Of a stretch of DNA of 64,000 nucleotides, positions 33,728 through 44,749 are shown piece by piece. Origin of the DNA: Mesostigma viride (Eukaryota > Streptophyta > Mesostigmatophyceae > Mesostigmatales > Mesostigmataceae); the NCBI GenBank assembly GCA_009746045.1, contig RPFO01000132.1, forward strand, positions 267,001 to 331,000. The letters run 5' to 3'. Made by a program: the position numbers and the translations under genes. Numbering within the stretch: the stretch's first letter is position 1; each line of letters opens with the position of its first letter. The notes beneath the pieces are model-generated. The model had not been told where the DNA came from. It saw only the letters and a list, made by a program, of their open reading frames with translations, and made no database searches.

Positions 33728-34536
33728 ACACGTGTATATACAGTATTCATTGAGAATGATAAGTTACGGAGGTGAGAGGGGCATGAAACATAAGGAAAAC
33801 CCGGAAAATAAGAAGAACCCTGAAGAAATTAATAGGAATCTGACACGGACATCCAAGGATCACGCCAGCTGCACAAGGTACAACTAACTACATCACAAAA
33901 CTACGACACGCAGCAACATCGCTGCCGGCCCACCATGCAGGCCTGGGAGGGATCTAGACCGCATGGGTCGCGACAAAGTCGGCCCGGGTGCGGCGGAATA
34001 ACACATCAGCCGCGGTGCGAGTGAGGGCGAGTGACAGGCGCTGCCGCCAATACGAGGACGGCACGTGCGGGCAGACCACGGGGCGGTCTGACCCTCGAGG
34101 TCGAGGCGGTCTTCACGGCGCTGGCAGCACTCGTGGAAAAACTCCGCTGTCTTGGGGTCCATGGCCCCGAACTCCTCAAGGACAAAGCGGGGGATGATCC
34201 GGTGGGGCCCCACATTGCCGTAGGAGGCAAACTTGTCGCGCTCAGCCACAGCGGCAGCTAGCAGCGCCGGCATCCACAGCCGCCCGGAGGATGTGGCAAC
34301 CGCGGAGAGCGGCCCAGCCACGGAGACATCGATGATCGAGCAGGTGGCAACCCTGCCCGTCGTAGTCAAGCACGGTAATGTCGGGGCGGTGGTTGGGTGA
34401 GTATAGAGGGCGGCCCGGCCGCCCTCTATGGATGGGCCATCCGCGTCCTCGCACTTGATGGTGGAGTGGGGAAAGACCGACCGAACCACATGGCACACAC
34501 CATGCACCCGGATCGAGGAGAGCGGTATACCATATA
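33728..34536 (-). pseudogene. Family-1 LINE C-terminal fragment, inverted
   Basis: The - strand translation from ~34500 to ~33930 reads VVRSVFPHSTIKCEDADG, IIDVSVAGPLS, FVLEEFGAMDPKTAEFF and RREDRLDLEGQTAPWSART. It aligns along its length with the C-terminus of the + strand copy at 34556-36223 but has frameshifts (the RPDIVVLD motif is lost). It lies head-to-head with that copy, with ~20 bp between. Its 3'UTR runs to ~33728 and matches the inverted copy at 38150-38240. Confidence 0.75.
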
Positions 34537-34555
34537 TATGGAGATTATATATTAA

Positions 34556-36223
34556 ATATCTATTCAGGCCTACTTGGATGATATCTACCTTCTGGGCCCT
34601 GTGCCGGACACCACCGCGGCTCTGCTGGCACTGCAGACTGCGGTGGCCGACATCAACCTCCAGTTGACCCTTGCCAAGTGCGCGGTGTACTCGCCCCAAG
34701 GTGATTGCTCCGGCTTTCCGCCCCAGCTCTTGGGCCGGGACGAGCGCCTCCATGGGTTGGATGTCCTCGGCGTTCCGGTTGGCGACCCCGCGTTTGTCAT
34801 CGATGCTCTGCGGGCCGCCCTCGAGGCACGCACTGAGGTACTGCCCTTGATTGCGCGCCTTCATGATTCGCAGACCAAGGGTCTGCTTCTGTGGTTTTGC
34901 GCTCACCCTCGCGTCGTTCACTGGCTCCGGGGCGCTCTTCCGTCTCAGGTCCGGCTGGCCGCCGAGGGCCACGACGAGCGCATCCAGTCGGCCTTGGCGC
35001 AGCTGGTCCCGGGCCCCGACCTCCCGCCACATGCTATTCGCATTGCCTCCCTGCCTGCACGGATGGGTGGCTGCGGTCTGACTCGTGCCGCCCGGCTGGC
35101 CCCAGCAGCCTTTTTGGGCTCCGTCGCTCAGTCGTGGGCGGAAAGCTGCCGGCTTCTGCCCCTTTTGGCAACGGCAGCGCCTGACCTCCTGGACCCCAGC
35201 AGCCCTTTGCCCTTCGTCACCGCCATCCAGGAGGCCTATGCTGAGATCCAGCAGGCCTGTTCTCCCGTCCGTGCCGCTCAGGCGGTACAGCGCCACCTCC
35301 CTCGCGGCACTCCCTCGGTCGCCTCCGTTCAATCTCCCGCCGCATTCCCTGCTCGCGTCATCGATAAACACCAGAAAACCTACGCGGGTATTCTGCACAC
35401 GGCTGATTGGATTGCTCTTTTCGCGGACCTCAACGCCCAGGGACGTGCGTGGCTGTTCTCGCTTTCCTTGCGGAGTGTGGGCTCGGCGTACCTTCGTGCT
35501 CTTCCCATGGCCCCCCCATTCGCCTTGGCTCCCAGCCACTACTCGGTGGCGCTCCGGCACCAGCTATTTGCCCCGCAGCCTCTTGTTCCGGCCGGGCGGC
35601 CTTGTGGTAGCTGTGGGCAGCCGCTGGATCCCACGGGGACTCACTACCTTGCCTGCATGGGGGGCCAACAGAATCAGAATTGGTATTTGTATTTGCACAC
35701 TGTCCTCCTGACGGTGGTGCTCGCCATGATTCGGTCGGTTTTCCCCCACGCGAACATCCGGTCCGAGGATGCGGATGGCGCTGCCTTCTATTCCCCCAAC
35801 CACCGGCCTGACATCGTGGTGCTGGACTTTGAGGGGGGTGGCCGGCATCTGCTTATTGACGTTTCGGTGGCGCGGCCCTTGGCTCTTAGCCACGTGGCTG
35901 GGGCCTCCCTCACGGCAGGTTACACGGCGGACCGGGCGGAGCGGGCCAAGCTCCTGGCCTACGGCGACGTCGGGCACCATCGTGTGGTGCCCTTTGTCCT
36001 GGAGGAGTTTGGGGCCATGGGGCCCCTGACCTCCGCCTTCTTCAAGGAGTGTTGCCGGCTCCGGGAGGACCGGCTGGACCTGGAGGGCCAGCGGGCCCCA
36101 TGGTCGGCGCGGACCTGGACGTCATATTGGCGTCAGCGCTTGTCGGTGGCGCTGACTCGGGCCATGGCTGACATCATGCTCCGCCGTACGCGGGCTGATT
36201 TTGCGGTGCAGCAGGGCTATTAG
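34556..36223 (+). CDS. Family-1 LINE: reverse transcriptase palm end, zinc knuckle and restriction-like endonuclease
   Basis: A 5'-truncated but otherwise intact frame of ~555 codons. It opens with AYLDDIYLLG, the catalytic YxDD box of reverse transcriptase, followed by NLQLTLAKCAVY and a thumb region. Near residue 350 comes CGSCGQPLDPTGTHYLAC, a C-x2-C...H-x4-C knuckle. Next is HRPDIVVLDFEGGGRHLLID, which fits the PD-(D/E)-x-K restriction-like endonuclease of R2/CRE/R4-type non-LTR elements. The tail reads FVLEEFGAMGPLTSAFFKEC to RTRADFAVQQGY and stop. No ATG is needed; the start is an artefact of truncation. RT motifs upstream of YLDD are missing, so this copy is dead despite its open frame. 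Confidence 0.8.
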   Translation: MSIQAYLDDIYLLGPVPDTTAALLALQTAVADINLQLTLAKCAVYSPQGDCSGFPPQLLGRDERLHGLDVLGVPVGDPAFVIDALRAALEARTEVLPLIARLHDSQTKGLLLWFCAHPRVVHWLRGALPSQVRLAAEGHDERIQSALAQLVPGPDLPPHAIRIASLPARMGGCGLTRAARLAPAAFLGSVAQSWAESCRLLPLLATAAPDLLDPSSPLPFVTAIQEAYAEIQQACSPVRAAQAVQRHLPRGTPSVASVQSPAAFPARVIDKHQKTYAGILHTADWIALFADLNAQGRAWLFSLSLRSVGSAYLRALPMAPPFALAPSHYSVALRHQLFAPQPLVPAGRPCGSCGQPLDPTGTHYLACMGGQQNQNWYLYLHTVLLTVVLAMIRSVFPHANIRSEDADGAAFYSPNHRPDIVVLDFEGGGRHLLIDVSVARPLALSHVAGASLTAGYTADRAERAKLLAYGDVGHHRVVPFVLEEFGAMGPLTSAFFKECCRLREDRLDLEGQRAPWSARTWTSYWRQRLSVALTRAMADIMLRRTRADFAVQQGY

Positions 36224-36416
36224 GTTCCTCCGTTAGGCGTTTCCATTGGTCTTATCGTAGTATAGAGCTTTGACATGGCTCTGTATATAGGTTTATAGCT
36301 GGGCGTTTGCTTTGGTTTGAGTGATTTCACTCTGCTGTAAGTAATTATATTTTTAATATATATGGAGATATATACACCATCTTCCATGCACCCCATGTCC
36401 GCAACTTTGCATAGAT

Positions 36417-36935
36417 TTTCTGAGCTATCTGCTCATTTTATAGTTATGTTGCGGCGGGCTCAAAGGGGGCCGATCTGCCGCCTGTAGCGTAGCTCTACCG
36501 TACGTCACCTACACCATGTTAGGTGCTTGTTGTTACTTAGGACTAGAGAGAGAAAGGGACCGGCGGTGCGCCGGTACTAGTGCCTACTGGCAACCGTGCC
36601 CGCCCTTGATTGAGGGGGGCGCGGCGCCTTGAGACATGTGCTTTGTTTTCCATTTTCACACCGTACTTAGAGTGGTGTCGGTGAACGTAGGGAGGCCTTT
36701 TTGCAGCTCCCACCCACCCACCCTCGCTGCTGTTGGGGACAAGATTGGACCAAGGGGCCGGGCATGTGCTGGGCCCCAGCATGGTGAACTGGCCTAACTT
36801 GACAATGACTTGTACAATGATTTTGAGGGTGTGGCTAGGCTCAACTGTTAAAGCCTGCACACACTTATTGTAATAAACTTGTTTCTCTGGTAGGAGGGCA
36901 CTCCAATGGACCTTAGCTTCAGCACCTATGCTGCA
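36417..36935 (-). repeat. Dispersed repeat family D, copy 2 (inverted)
   Basis: Reverse complement of 29888-30378 with about a tenth of the positions changed by eye. Inserted in the family-1 LINE 3'UTR; a possible 5-bp duplication (ATGCA) flanks it but is not certain. Confidence 0.7.
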
Positions 36936-36938
36936 TTA

Positions 36939-37425
36939 ATTTAATTAAACTCGTGCGGCTCCCGTTGGGGAGACTGTCACGGAGCATTAACCCCGATGGA
37001 TGGATGGATGGATGGATGGATGGATGGATGGATGGATGGATGGATGGATGGATGGATGGATGGATGGATGGATGGATGGATGGATGGATGGATGGATGGA
37101 TGGATGGATGGATGGATGGATGGATGGATGGATGGATGGATGGATGGATGGATGGATTGATGGATGGATGGATGGATGGATGGATGGATGGATGGATGGA
37201 TGGATGGATGGATGGATGGATGGATGGATGGATGGATGGATGGATGGATGGATGGATGGATGGATGGATGGATGGATGGATGGATGGATGGATGGATGGA
37301 TGGATGGATGGATGGATGGATGGATGGATGGATGGATGGATGGATGGATGGATGGATGGATGGATGGATGGATGGATGGATGGATGGATGGATGGATGGA
37401 TGGATGGATGGATGGATGGGGACAG
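36939..37425 (-). mobile_element. LINE 3' end type C with expanded (GGAT)n, nested
   Basis: Tail TTTAATTAA, then a variant C-type stem-loop (TGCGGCTCCCGTTGGGGAG), then CATTAACCCCGATGG and about 105 GGAT units (36996-37419, one GATT interruption). Flanked on both sides by ATGCTGCAT (36930-36938 and 37426-37434), a 9-bp target-site duplication. The insert consists almost only of terminus plus microsatellite. Confidence 0.8.
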
Positions 37426-37615
37426 ATGCTGCATGGACTGTACATGGTGGTGCAGGTGCACCTCAGTAGTGCACCCCGAGTATAGTAGGTGGCAGTTAAT
37501 TTACACCTACCACCTGCAGGTTGTCGCCTATAGAATAGTAATGTAGTGCCCCTTCTCAGGGATATGTGGTTACATATCCTGCCCACGGAGGTATATTCTT
37601 AATTAAGTAATTAAT

Positions 37616-38138
37616 TAATATACACCAAAAAATGCGAAATCGTGAGCAAGGGCCAATGTCGATCTCGAGTAAAATTCTACATGATTCATGTATGGTCCAT
37701 GTATGACTTTTTTCTCATCATATTCCAGTCACAGATTAAGATCATTCATGTACACGTGAAGTAACGTTAAGTGAGATGCCTTCGGATCAGGAGACTCACA
37801 CAGCCGCGAAATCATGCCAACGGTCCTATGTTCGATTCATTGCTGGTAGCTTCTAGGCTTTCTTACTTTCTGTGTTCCGCGGAATCTCAGATTTGGGCAG
37901 CTAGCGTTTTCACGTTTGTTGCTTTCTGACGAGAATGTACACGTGAGCATAAGTCCTTGAAGATCGATTTTGTCTGCTAATATATTAGGCACCTCAACTG
38001 AACATATACAGTATGGGGTACCTCCAGACCAGGGCTGCCCTTTTCGCTACTATGTACAACATCTCAAAATCCGGATCAACTCAGTCCTCTGGAGAGAACA
38101 CACTGCCGGAGTTGCTACAAACGACGTGTTAACCCCAT
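37616..38138. other. Intergenic, no recognisable feature
   Basis: AT-rich sequence without long open frames or similarity to the neighbouring repeats. Confidence 0.4.
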
Positions 38139-39660
38139 GATTAAGAACATATCTCCACGGGGAGTACACGTATTCATCGAGAATGACATATACTACGGAG
38201 GTGAGAATGGCATGCAACATAAGGAAATTCAACCATAAAACTCTCACTGTGTATATAGGGTTGAAGGTTCCTTTACTCTGTATTGGCACCCACGTGACGC
38301 AGTCACGTGCTTATTAATTAATTCATTAATTAATTAATTAATTAATTAATTAATGAATTAATTAACCCCGAACTGAAAAGAAGAACGGCCTCAAGACAAT
38401 AATAAGAATCCGCCCAGACGCGGGCATGCAAGTATCAAGCCTGGCAGCGCAAGGTACAACTTAAACTATACAACGTACACCAAACTACGACACGCAGTGC
38501 TCAACACCTCTGCCGTGGCCCACCAGGCCGGGGTCGAAGTGCATTCATGACCTACTACACCGCCTGGGTCGCGATCGACAAAGTCAGCCCGGATGCGGCT
38601 GATTGAATAACACATCAGCCACCGTGCGAGTGAGGGCGAAGGACACTGAGGCGCTGCCACGCCAATACGAGGACAACTGCATGATGTCCAGGCAGACCAT
38701 GGGGCAGTCTGACCCTCGCGATCGCCGGTCGAGGCGCGGCCTTCCTGTCGCTGGCATGGAGCACTCGTGAAAAACTCCGCCGCCTTTTGGGCCCATGGCC
38801 CTGAACTCCTAACTAAAGGACAATGCTAGGGGATGACCCGGTCACTGGGGCCCCACATATTGCTGTAGGAGGCGAACTTGTCGCGCTTGGCCATGCATGC
38901 ACAGCGGCAGCAGCACCGGCATCAACAGCCGCGCCCGGAGGATCTGTGGCGCCGGACCGGAAAGCGGCCGAGCCACAGAAACATCAATGAGCATGCAGCC
39001 TGGTGCCCGGGCTGGTGGCAACTGAACCCTGCCGGCCATCGTAGTCCAGCACGGTTATGTCGGGCCAGTGGCGGGTCCATGCAATTAATGGGGGGAATAT
39101 AGACGGGGCGGCCCCAATGGGATGTCCGCGTCCAGTCACCGGCACTTGATGAGTGGATCGAGTGTGCACAGGGAAAGACCGACCCGGAACCAATGCACAC
39201 ACCGTCCGGAGCCAGAGCTAGCTAGAGCGGTAATATAATGGAGATAGAGAAACCAGTTCTGGTTCTGCACTGGCAAGACTGTCGGCCATGCATGCACGCG
39301 ATGTAGTAGTATCGAGAGCGAGCTAGTAGTATCGAGAGCAATTCGCAGCTGCCGCAGCTAGCCCCCCCCCCCCGGCCGTGATGAGAGGTTGCGGGGCAAA
39401 CAGCTCAGTGCATGGCGGATGGCGATGGCGTAAAGGGCCGGAAACAGCGTGAACAGATGGTTCTGGGTTCATGATTGATTGGTGAGGGCGCGCAGGAAGG
39501 CGGACGTACCCCACGCTCCCCTCAAGGGCCCCTTGAACCGAGCCGAAGCCAAGCCGGCCCGCCCCTGATCTTTCAACCTCAGGCGTGCAGACCCATCCAG
39601 TCGGCACAGCTAGTGTTACTAGTCACCCGGGTAGGGCTTTCAGCTGTTGTTTTTCATGAA
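38139..39660 (-). pseudogene. Family-1 LINE, heavily decayed inverted copy
   Basis: The - strand carries broken pieces matching the intact copy: LFAPQPLITAG (~39380-39410), SVFPCAH and a C-terminal DVSVARPLSGPA-like piece (~38960). Many indels put these in different frames. Its 3'UTR (38150-38250) matches that of the copy at 33728. It is interrupted by a tiny type-B tail (38290-38365). Confidence 0.65.
38290..38365 (+). mobile_element. Minimal LINE type-B tail (hairpin plus TTAA repeat)
   Basis: CACGTGACGCAGTCACGTG hairpin followed by CTTATTAATTAATT and about a dozen TTAA-like units, ending AACCCC. Almost nothing else of the element is present, so it looks like a reverse-transcription start that aborted within ~70 bp. 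Confidence 0.65.
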
Positions 39661-40889
39661 CGCAGGCAGGGATTAGACACTAGCTGGGACTGACAACAGT
39701 GGACAAACTGGGCGTGCCCCGGGGAAGGCGACGGTCAAACGGCTTGCATGCATGGGCGGGGCGGACGAGGTCGCAGGCCAGTATAGCTACTGGATCCCGA
39801 GGTAACCGGACCCCTAGGCACAGCGGCCGGCCTGCACGAATTAAGTGTTAAGGGGGATGGGGTGACCAAGTCAGGGATGGCGATTATGGCGCTGGGGATT
39901 GACCAAATGGCGGGTCTCCGCCTGGCAGGACCGAGCAACGCGGAGCCAAGTCAACAGCCCGGCCCGGCGGAACATGTGGACGGAGCGACTGAGCTTGATT
40001 TTGCCGAGACCGCCGGAAGTGAAAGCAGCAAGGGCCGGACTCGGGTATAGCCAGCGATTCAATAATCTGGGTGGTTTGCTGTAGCATTGCGGGCATTTTT
40101 TCGTTTCCTGCCGTCCTGCTTCATTTCCATCATTGAGGGCTTGCATTGCCTGCTGCCGGCGGACTATGGCATTTCGTTTTCCCAAGACTAGACTCCGTCT
40201 AATTGGATGCGTTTCATACTAATCTACTGCCAGCTTGGGCACTGCGTCTAAGATTATTATGTGTTTAAAATAAAATCTTTTGTGCAGGGAGGCCGTTCCA
40301 CTAGGTGTCAGGAAGAAGTTTTGGGCGCAGTTGCAAGGGAGCGAAGGGAAATTAAAGAAGAAGTTTTGCGTGCGACATCAACCAGGCTGGTGTCGCTGTA
40401 TTCCAGCTTGTCTAGCTAGAGTCTCGTTTCAGTTCTAGCTGGGCATAACATGCTTGATGGAAACGTAACATGTCCAGGAGAGTTGGATTTTGGAAGGGTG
40501 CACCATTATAGCATTATTAACAAATTATGAAATGTGACATATGCCGTGTGCAGAACAACACTGGATTGCCTGATGCTGACCCCCATGCATGCGCCCGCTA
40601 CGCTTTGCGGATCGAGAGCAAACATTCCATTGCAGTTGTTGACGATCGACAATGTGCTTTTATTACTTGACCGTGGATGTAGAGGACGGTAACTTGTGGT
40701 GACATTGATGATGAACCCGTTTCGGTCTTTAAAATTTGGACAATCTATCGGTTGATGCGCAGCCAAAGGATTACGCTGGATTTGTCGTAGGGCAGTGGTG
40801 CATGCAAAGGACTCAATTTTATGATTAGGACTCAAATGTGGTCTGGCAACAGGCCTGATGTGGATGCGTTTCTGGACACCAAAATTAAA
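39661..40889. other. Intergenic or unidentified repeat
   Basis: The GC-rich half (39661-40080) may be further decayed LINE sequence; the AT-rich half shows nothing. No exon with splice signals was recognised. Confidence 0.35.
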
Positions 40890-41180
40890 TGAAATGAAAT
40901 TGGAACATATCTCCGTTGGGAGTTAACATGTAGCACATATAGAAGGGGCATTATAATGGCTTTTAATACATTCTGGGCTGCATGCTTCCTGCAAGGCCGG
41001 GTAGGGTGTAAACTACACCAGCTCTGGGTGCACAAAGTGCACATGCACCACTATGTATTCCGGCAGCTAAGGTGCGGACATAGGGTGGAAGATGATCATG
41101 GCTAAACAATTAATGGCTAGGGCATGGCATCTCCGCAGAGAGCAACTCTCTGCATGGGCAAAGCATGACTCAATATTTCT
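40890..41180 (-). mobile_element. Family-1 LINE 3' end (tail type A), inverted
   Basis: Carries the A hairpin in diverged form (GAACATATCTCCGTTGGGAG) and the same following blocks as 26786-27105 (AGAAGGGGCATTATAATGGC, GTGCACAAAGTGCACATGCA, GGGTGGAAGATGATCATGGC). Confidence 0.7.
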
Positions 41181-41389
41181 ATGCATGCGTCATCTGGTGT
41201 GGAGCCCATCATAGTATACGGGCACACATGTACATGATGATCATCATACCGGGCACACATGTACATGGCCAAATAACACTAATTCATCATCTGAGAGGTA
41301 TGGCGGGGCCCATAATAGGCGTACATGTATACAAGGCCCCACCGTCTAGGTCATCTAGTCGCTCTACACGTAAGCCAGCCATAATTTCA

Positions 41390-41560
41390 ATGCACACGGA
41401 TACACATTTCCATCACCATTCATATTCATCATCCTGAACGACTCGAACACGCGGACAAGATAACGGCAGGCTCGAGCTACCATGGTCCGGATTCTCCCGA
41501 TTTCTGGCCTGCGCTGGTTGTCTCCTTGATACAAGGCCACGTTGGCTAAGCCTTACTATT
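41390..41560 (+). repeat. Dispersed repeat family E, second copy
   Basis: Shares GACAAGATAACGGCAG and GCCTGCGCTGGTTGTCTC with 29110-29215 in the same order. No coding signal. Confidence 0.5.
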
Positions 41561-41599
41561 CGACACTACTGCTGCTTTAGTACCCCGCTAGGCTGGGCC

Positions 41600-42831
41600 G
41601 GTTGCTGACTGGGTGCTGGGGCAGCAGGGGTTGTTTGCCAGGGCTTGCCGACGTAGCTGATGGCCATTCCCTTCCAGTACACTGACCGGCTTCCCTGCCG
41701 ATGTCTGCCGGAGCTGGAGGTAGGTTGCCGGTTGGCCATAGATATAGCTCCCGTCGCCGTTCATTGCTGCGCCAGGGTCATGAGTCGTCGTCCAAAGTGT
41801 AGTGAGTCCTCTCGAGCCGCTTTGCGGTGTCTGAGGAACGAAATCTTGTCCGCCGGGTTCTCAAAGATGAGCAGCAGCGGGGGCGGTCCCGCCTTACCCC
41901 GCGAGCGCGGGGAAGGCGGTGGGCCTCTAGCTTGATCTCACCAATGAGGCCCATGCAGCCAAAGATTTCGTTCTCAAACGCATGTGCAAGCTTCACGGAG
42001 TTCTCACCTTCCACCATGCAGGCCCGGAAGTTCTTGATGATGACTCAGCGGCTGTGCTTGTCGAGCTGGATCGGCCTCTTCGCGGAGGTCAAGCGTCTGC
42101 TGCTTGAGCTGTGCTGCGACTGTCAGCGGAGGTGGTGGTGGTCGGGTGTGGTTCAGCAGCATGGCTGCCAGCAGGTCTGGGGGCCGGGGAGGAGCATCCG
42201 GCCAGCCGGGCTAGCGCCGGGAGCTGCCCGGCTTATTAATAATGCAGCAAAAATAAATTGGCGGCAATCGGTCCTTCACCACCTGGGCGGTGAGGCCTTC
42301 GGTGTTTTGCAGGCACTCGATGGCGATGGCGTTGTCCTTGAGGCGCTGGTTGAATCCGCGGATCGAGCTGGGTGGTGATGGCGCCGGTGAGTGGGGCCGG
42401 GTGGTGGCAGTGGAGGAGGCGAGGAGGGTGGAGCTGGCGTTCAGTTGGAGATGGTGGACAGGAGGGGGAGCTCCGACGGCAGCCAGCGTGCTGCCTGCAT
42501 GTATGGCTGCCACATCTGCAGCGATGGGAGTCACGTGCTGTGCGAGGGCCTCATTGAGGAGGGAGCGGATGGAGGCCTCGGTCAAGGTTGTGGTGAGGGC
42601 CATCTGGAGCTCCTCGGTGGAGCATCCAAGAAGGGCCGGAGAAGACTCAGAAGAAGGCGTATATTGCTGCAGTACGTTTGGGGCGGGGGGCGGTGGTGAT
42701 GTATTCGTATGTGGGTGGCTATGGACGGCGGACGTATGGCTGACGGCCCGGAGCTCAGAACTGTTGCCGTCTGAGCCCCTTGGAAATTCAGTCAGATCAC
42801 TTGCATTCGATGCGCCTTTGTAAGACGGCAC
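41600..42831 (-). pseudogene. LINE ORF1-like (nucleic-acid-binding) remnant, - strand
   Basis: Reading 42831 to 42211 it encodes a Ser/Pro-rich N-terminus and helical LTEASIRSLLNEALAQHV and FNQRLKDNAIAIECLQN. After breaks, other frames read FENEIFGCMGLIGEIKLEAH and LLLIFENPADKISFLRHRKA, then FGRRLMTLAQQ. The ENPADKISFLRHRK...LTPAQ pattern resembles the C-terminal half of L1-type ORF1 proteins. Stops and frameshifts throughout. Confidence 0.5.
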
Positions 42832-43094
42832 TCACCAGTATAATCCGGGCTGAAACGCAGTATCGAAATAGTTACTCATGTGACAAGATTCATGCATGAG
42901 ACGACTCCGAAAGCCAAACCGGGGGTCTGGAAAAGGAGCTTTCTGGCTCCCAGCCTGGGCAAGTTCAGTACCCACTGGCCATTGTCCTCGCCCAGCCGTC
43001 TGCAAACCGGCATCGCCAAGCGCCTCGCCTGAGCCCAAGAAACCCTGCGCCTACGACCAATTAATGAAATGGCAACAGTACAGTACCTAGTCTA

Positions 43095-44375
43095 CGCAAG
43101 CTTTTCTTTCAGCGGCTGGCCGGGCTGAAACCAACGAAGAATGTGCCGAGATACGGCCCAGATCTTAGTTAGCACTGGAACGCAAGCTCCGTGGGCCCGT
43201 TCTGAGCCCATCCCCGCCGACAACCTGGAGGAATTCCTCGCGCCCCTGTCAGAGCTCAACCATCGCCCCGCTATCCTTTTCAGCTTCTACCAGCTAACTC
43301 AGTGAACGCCGGCGACCTTGTCGCTAAGCTCCGCAACCCAGCTAGCCCGGCCTGCGCAGCCGGCAGGCTGCTCGGGCACATCGGCTCCCTCCCTCTGCAA
43401 GGATGACATCCGTGCAGTGCTGGAGGAGCACGTGACCTGGCCGTTGGCCGAGAAGCTGACCTCGCTGAACACAAAATTACGCTCAACACGGTGGACCGGG
43501 CCCACGCGGGTCTCCAATGTGGAAGCCAAGGTCGTCCATGCACAAGCTCCAACCTCAGTTCACGGTGCTGCAGACCGCGGCGCAGGCATCTGAGGCGCAC
43601 TCAGTGGCTGCACTTGTCTCTAGCTCGCCTAAATCAGGTGACGGGCAAGTGCGGCCTGCTCGTCAAGAAGCTAGAAGCCATCACCGCCCAAACCAACGCC
43701 TTGGCCGCGCAGCTCCCGGCGGTTGCAGCGCAGACGGCCACCATCGCAGCCCAGCCCACCCGCGGCCGTTGCCCAGACCGATAGCCTCTCGCCGCACTCC
43801 TACGTACGCGGACCTGCTGCTGGGTCAGCGACCGTCTCATGCAACCGCAGACGCGCTACGAAACTCCAGGAGCTTGAGGGCCTTCGCCATGCAAAAGGCA
43901 ACGGGAGGCCACCGACCGCGCTCGCCGTGAATGGTGAGTGCAGTGCTGCATCGCTCCCCCCAGAAGCCAGGTGATCGACGTCAACTACCCTTGCCGACGA
44001 GCAGTCAAGGACCAGCTTCTTACCCTCATGGCGGGCCTGGCTGGTACTGTGAGGTAGCCAGAACTGTGCGGGTGCCACCGCCTTCACCACTCACGGGACA
44101 AGGTGGCCCCCCCACCAGTCCTGCTCACCTTCCCCTCCCCTGAGGACAAGCAGCGGTTCCTTTCTCGTCGCAAGAGGTTGCACGACCTCACCTCGATCAA
44201 TGGACGCTGGACAACGACCTGACCCCCGCTCAGCATGCAGCAGCAGCGAGGCGACCTGTGGCCTGAACTGATACCTCCGCCACAAGCAGGACCCGGCCCC
44301 AGAAGCCCAAGATGTATACTGGAGGGGCGGGGACCTGATGATCAACCACAAGATGTGGACGCCCCCTGCGGGCTA
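43095..44375 (+). pseudogene. LINE ORF1-like remnant, + strand
   Basis: Pieces in three frames: DDIRAVLEEHVTWPLAEKL, KKLEAITAQTNALAAQLPAV, TPTYADLLLGQRPS, LTFPSPEDKQRFLSRRKRL and GGDLMINHKMWTPPAG. Order and character match the - strand copy at 41600-42831 (helical linker, then PEDKxxFLxRRK). The two copies are head-to-head around 42831-43095. No RT follows; instead a type-C LINE terminus occurs at ~44750. Confidence 0.5.
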
Positions 44376-44749
44376 GAATAGCCCTAGCTTGTAATCCTTG
44401 GTAGTCACTGCCGCCATGGCAGCCATGCCTAGAATGTTAGCATTGCCTAGCCTTGCCACCATACCTCAGTAGTCCCGTGCACGGCTAACGCACGGTACAC
44501 AATCAGCCATAGCCTTAGCTCAGTTAGCCCTTGTACACTGAGCCAGCCATGCTACGTCCTGGCTATGATTAGCTCACATCATGCCCATGCTCCTTGTTAT
44601 GATATGCTCACACGGGTCTTATTGCACCGGCACAGAACTTGCTGGATTGTCTATCGTGTCCGATTGCTGTTGTGGCATGCCTCTGGCATGAAGGAGAAAG
44701 GGGGTCTCTGCCCTTTCTTCCTGTTGTCCATATACAGGGATTTAAAGCA

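Larger units (their letters stand above)
36224..37615 (+). mobile_element. Family-1 LINE 3'UTR with two nested insertions
   Basis: The 3'UTR runs to ~36416 (CCGCAACTTTGCAT), is broken by family D (36417-36935) and a type-C LINE end (36939-37425), and resumes at ATGCTGCATGGACTGTACAT. It then runs to the A hairpin at ~37560 and a TTAATTAAGTAATTAATTAA tail at ~37595-37615. The unbroken order is seen in the inverted copies at 26786-27105 and 40890-41180. Confidence 0.75.

Noticed and set aside
33893-35560. 555-codon - strand frame
   Set aside because: A chimera of a genuine inverted LINE C-terminus (33893-34536) and the antisense of the + strand LINE copy.
36919-37586. Long frames of Met-Asp-Gly-Trp or His-Pro-Ser-Ile repeats
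   Set aside because: Translation of the (GGAT)n array of a LINE 3'UTR; the same goes for the His-Ser-Phe-Ile frame at 31097-31453.
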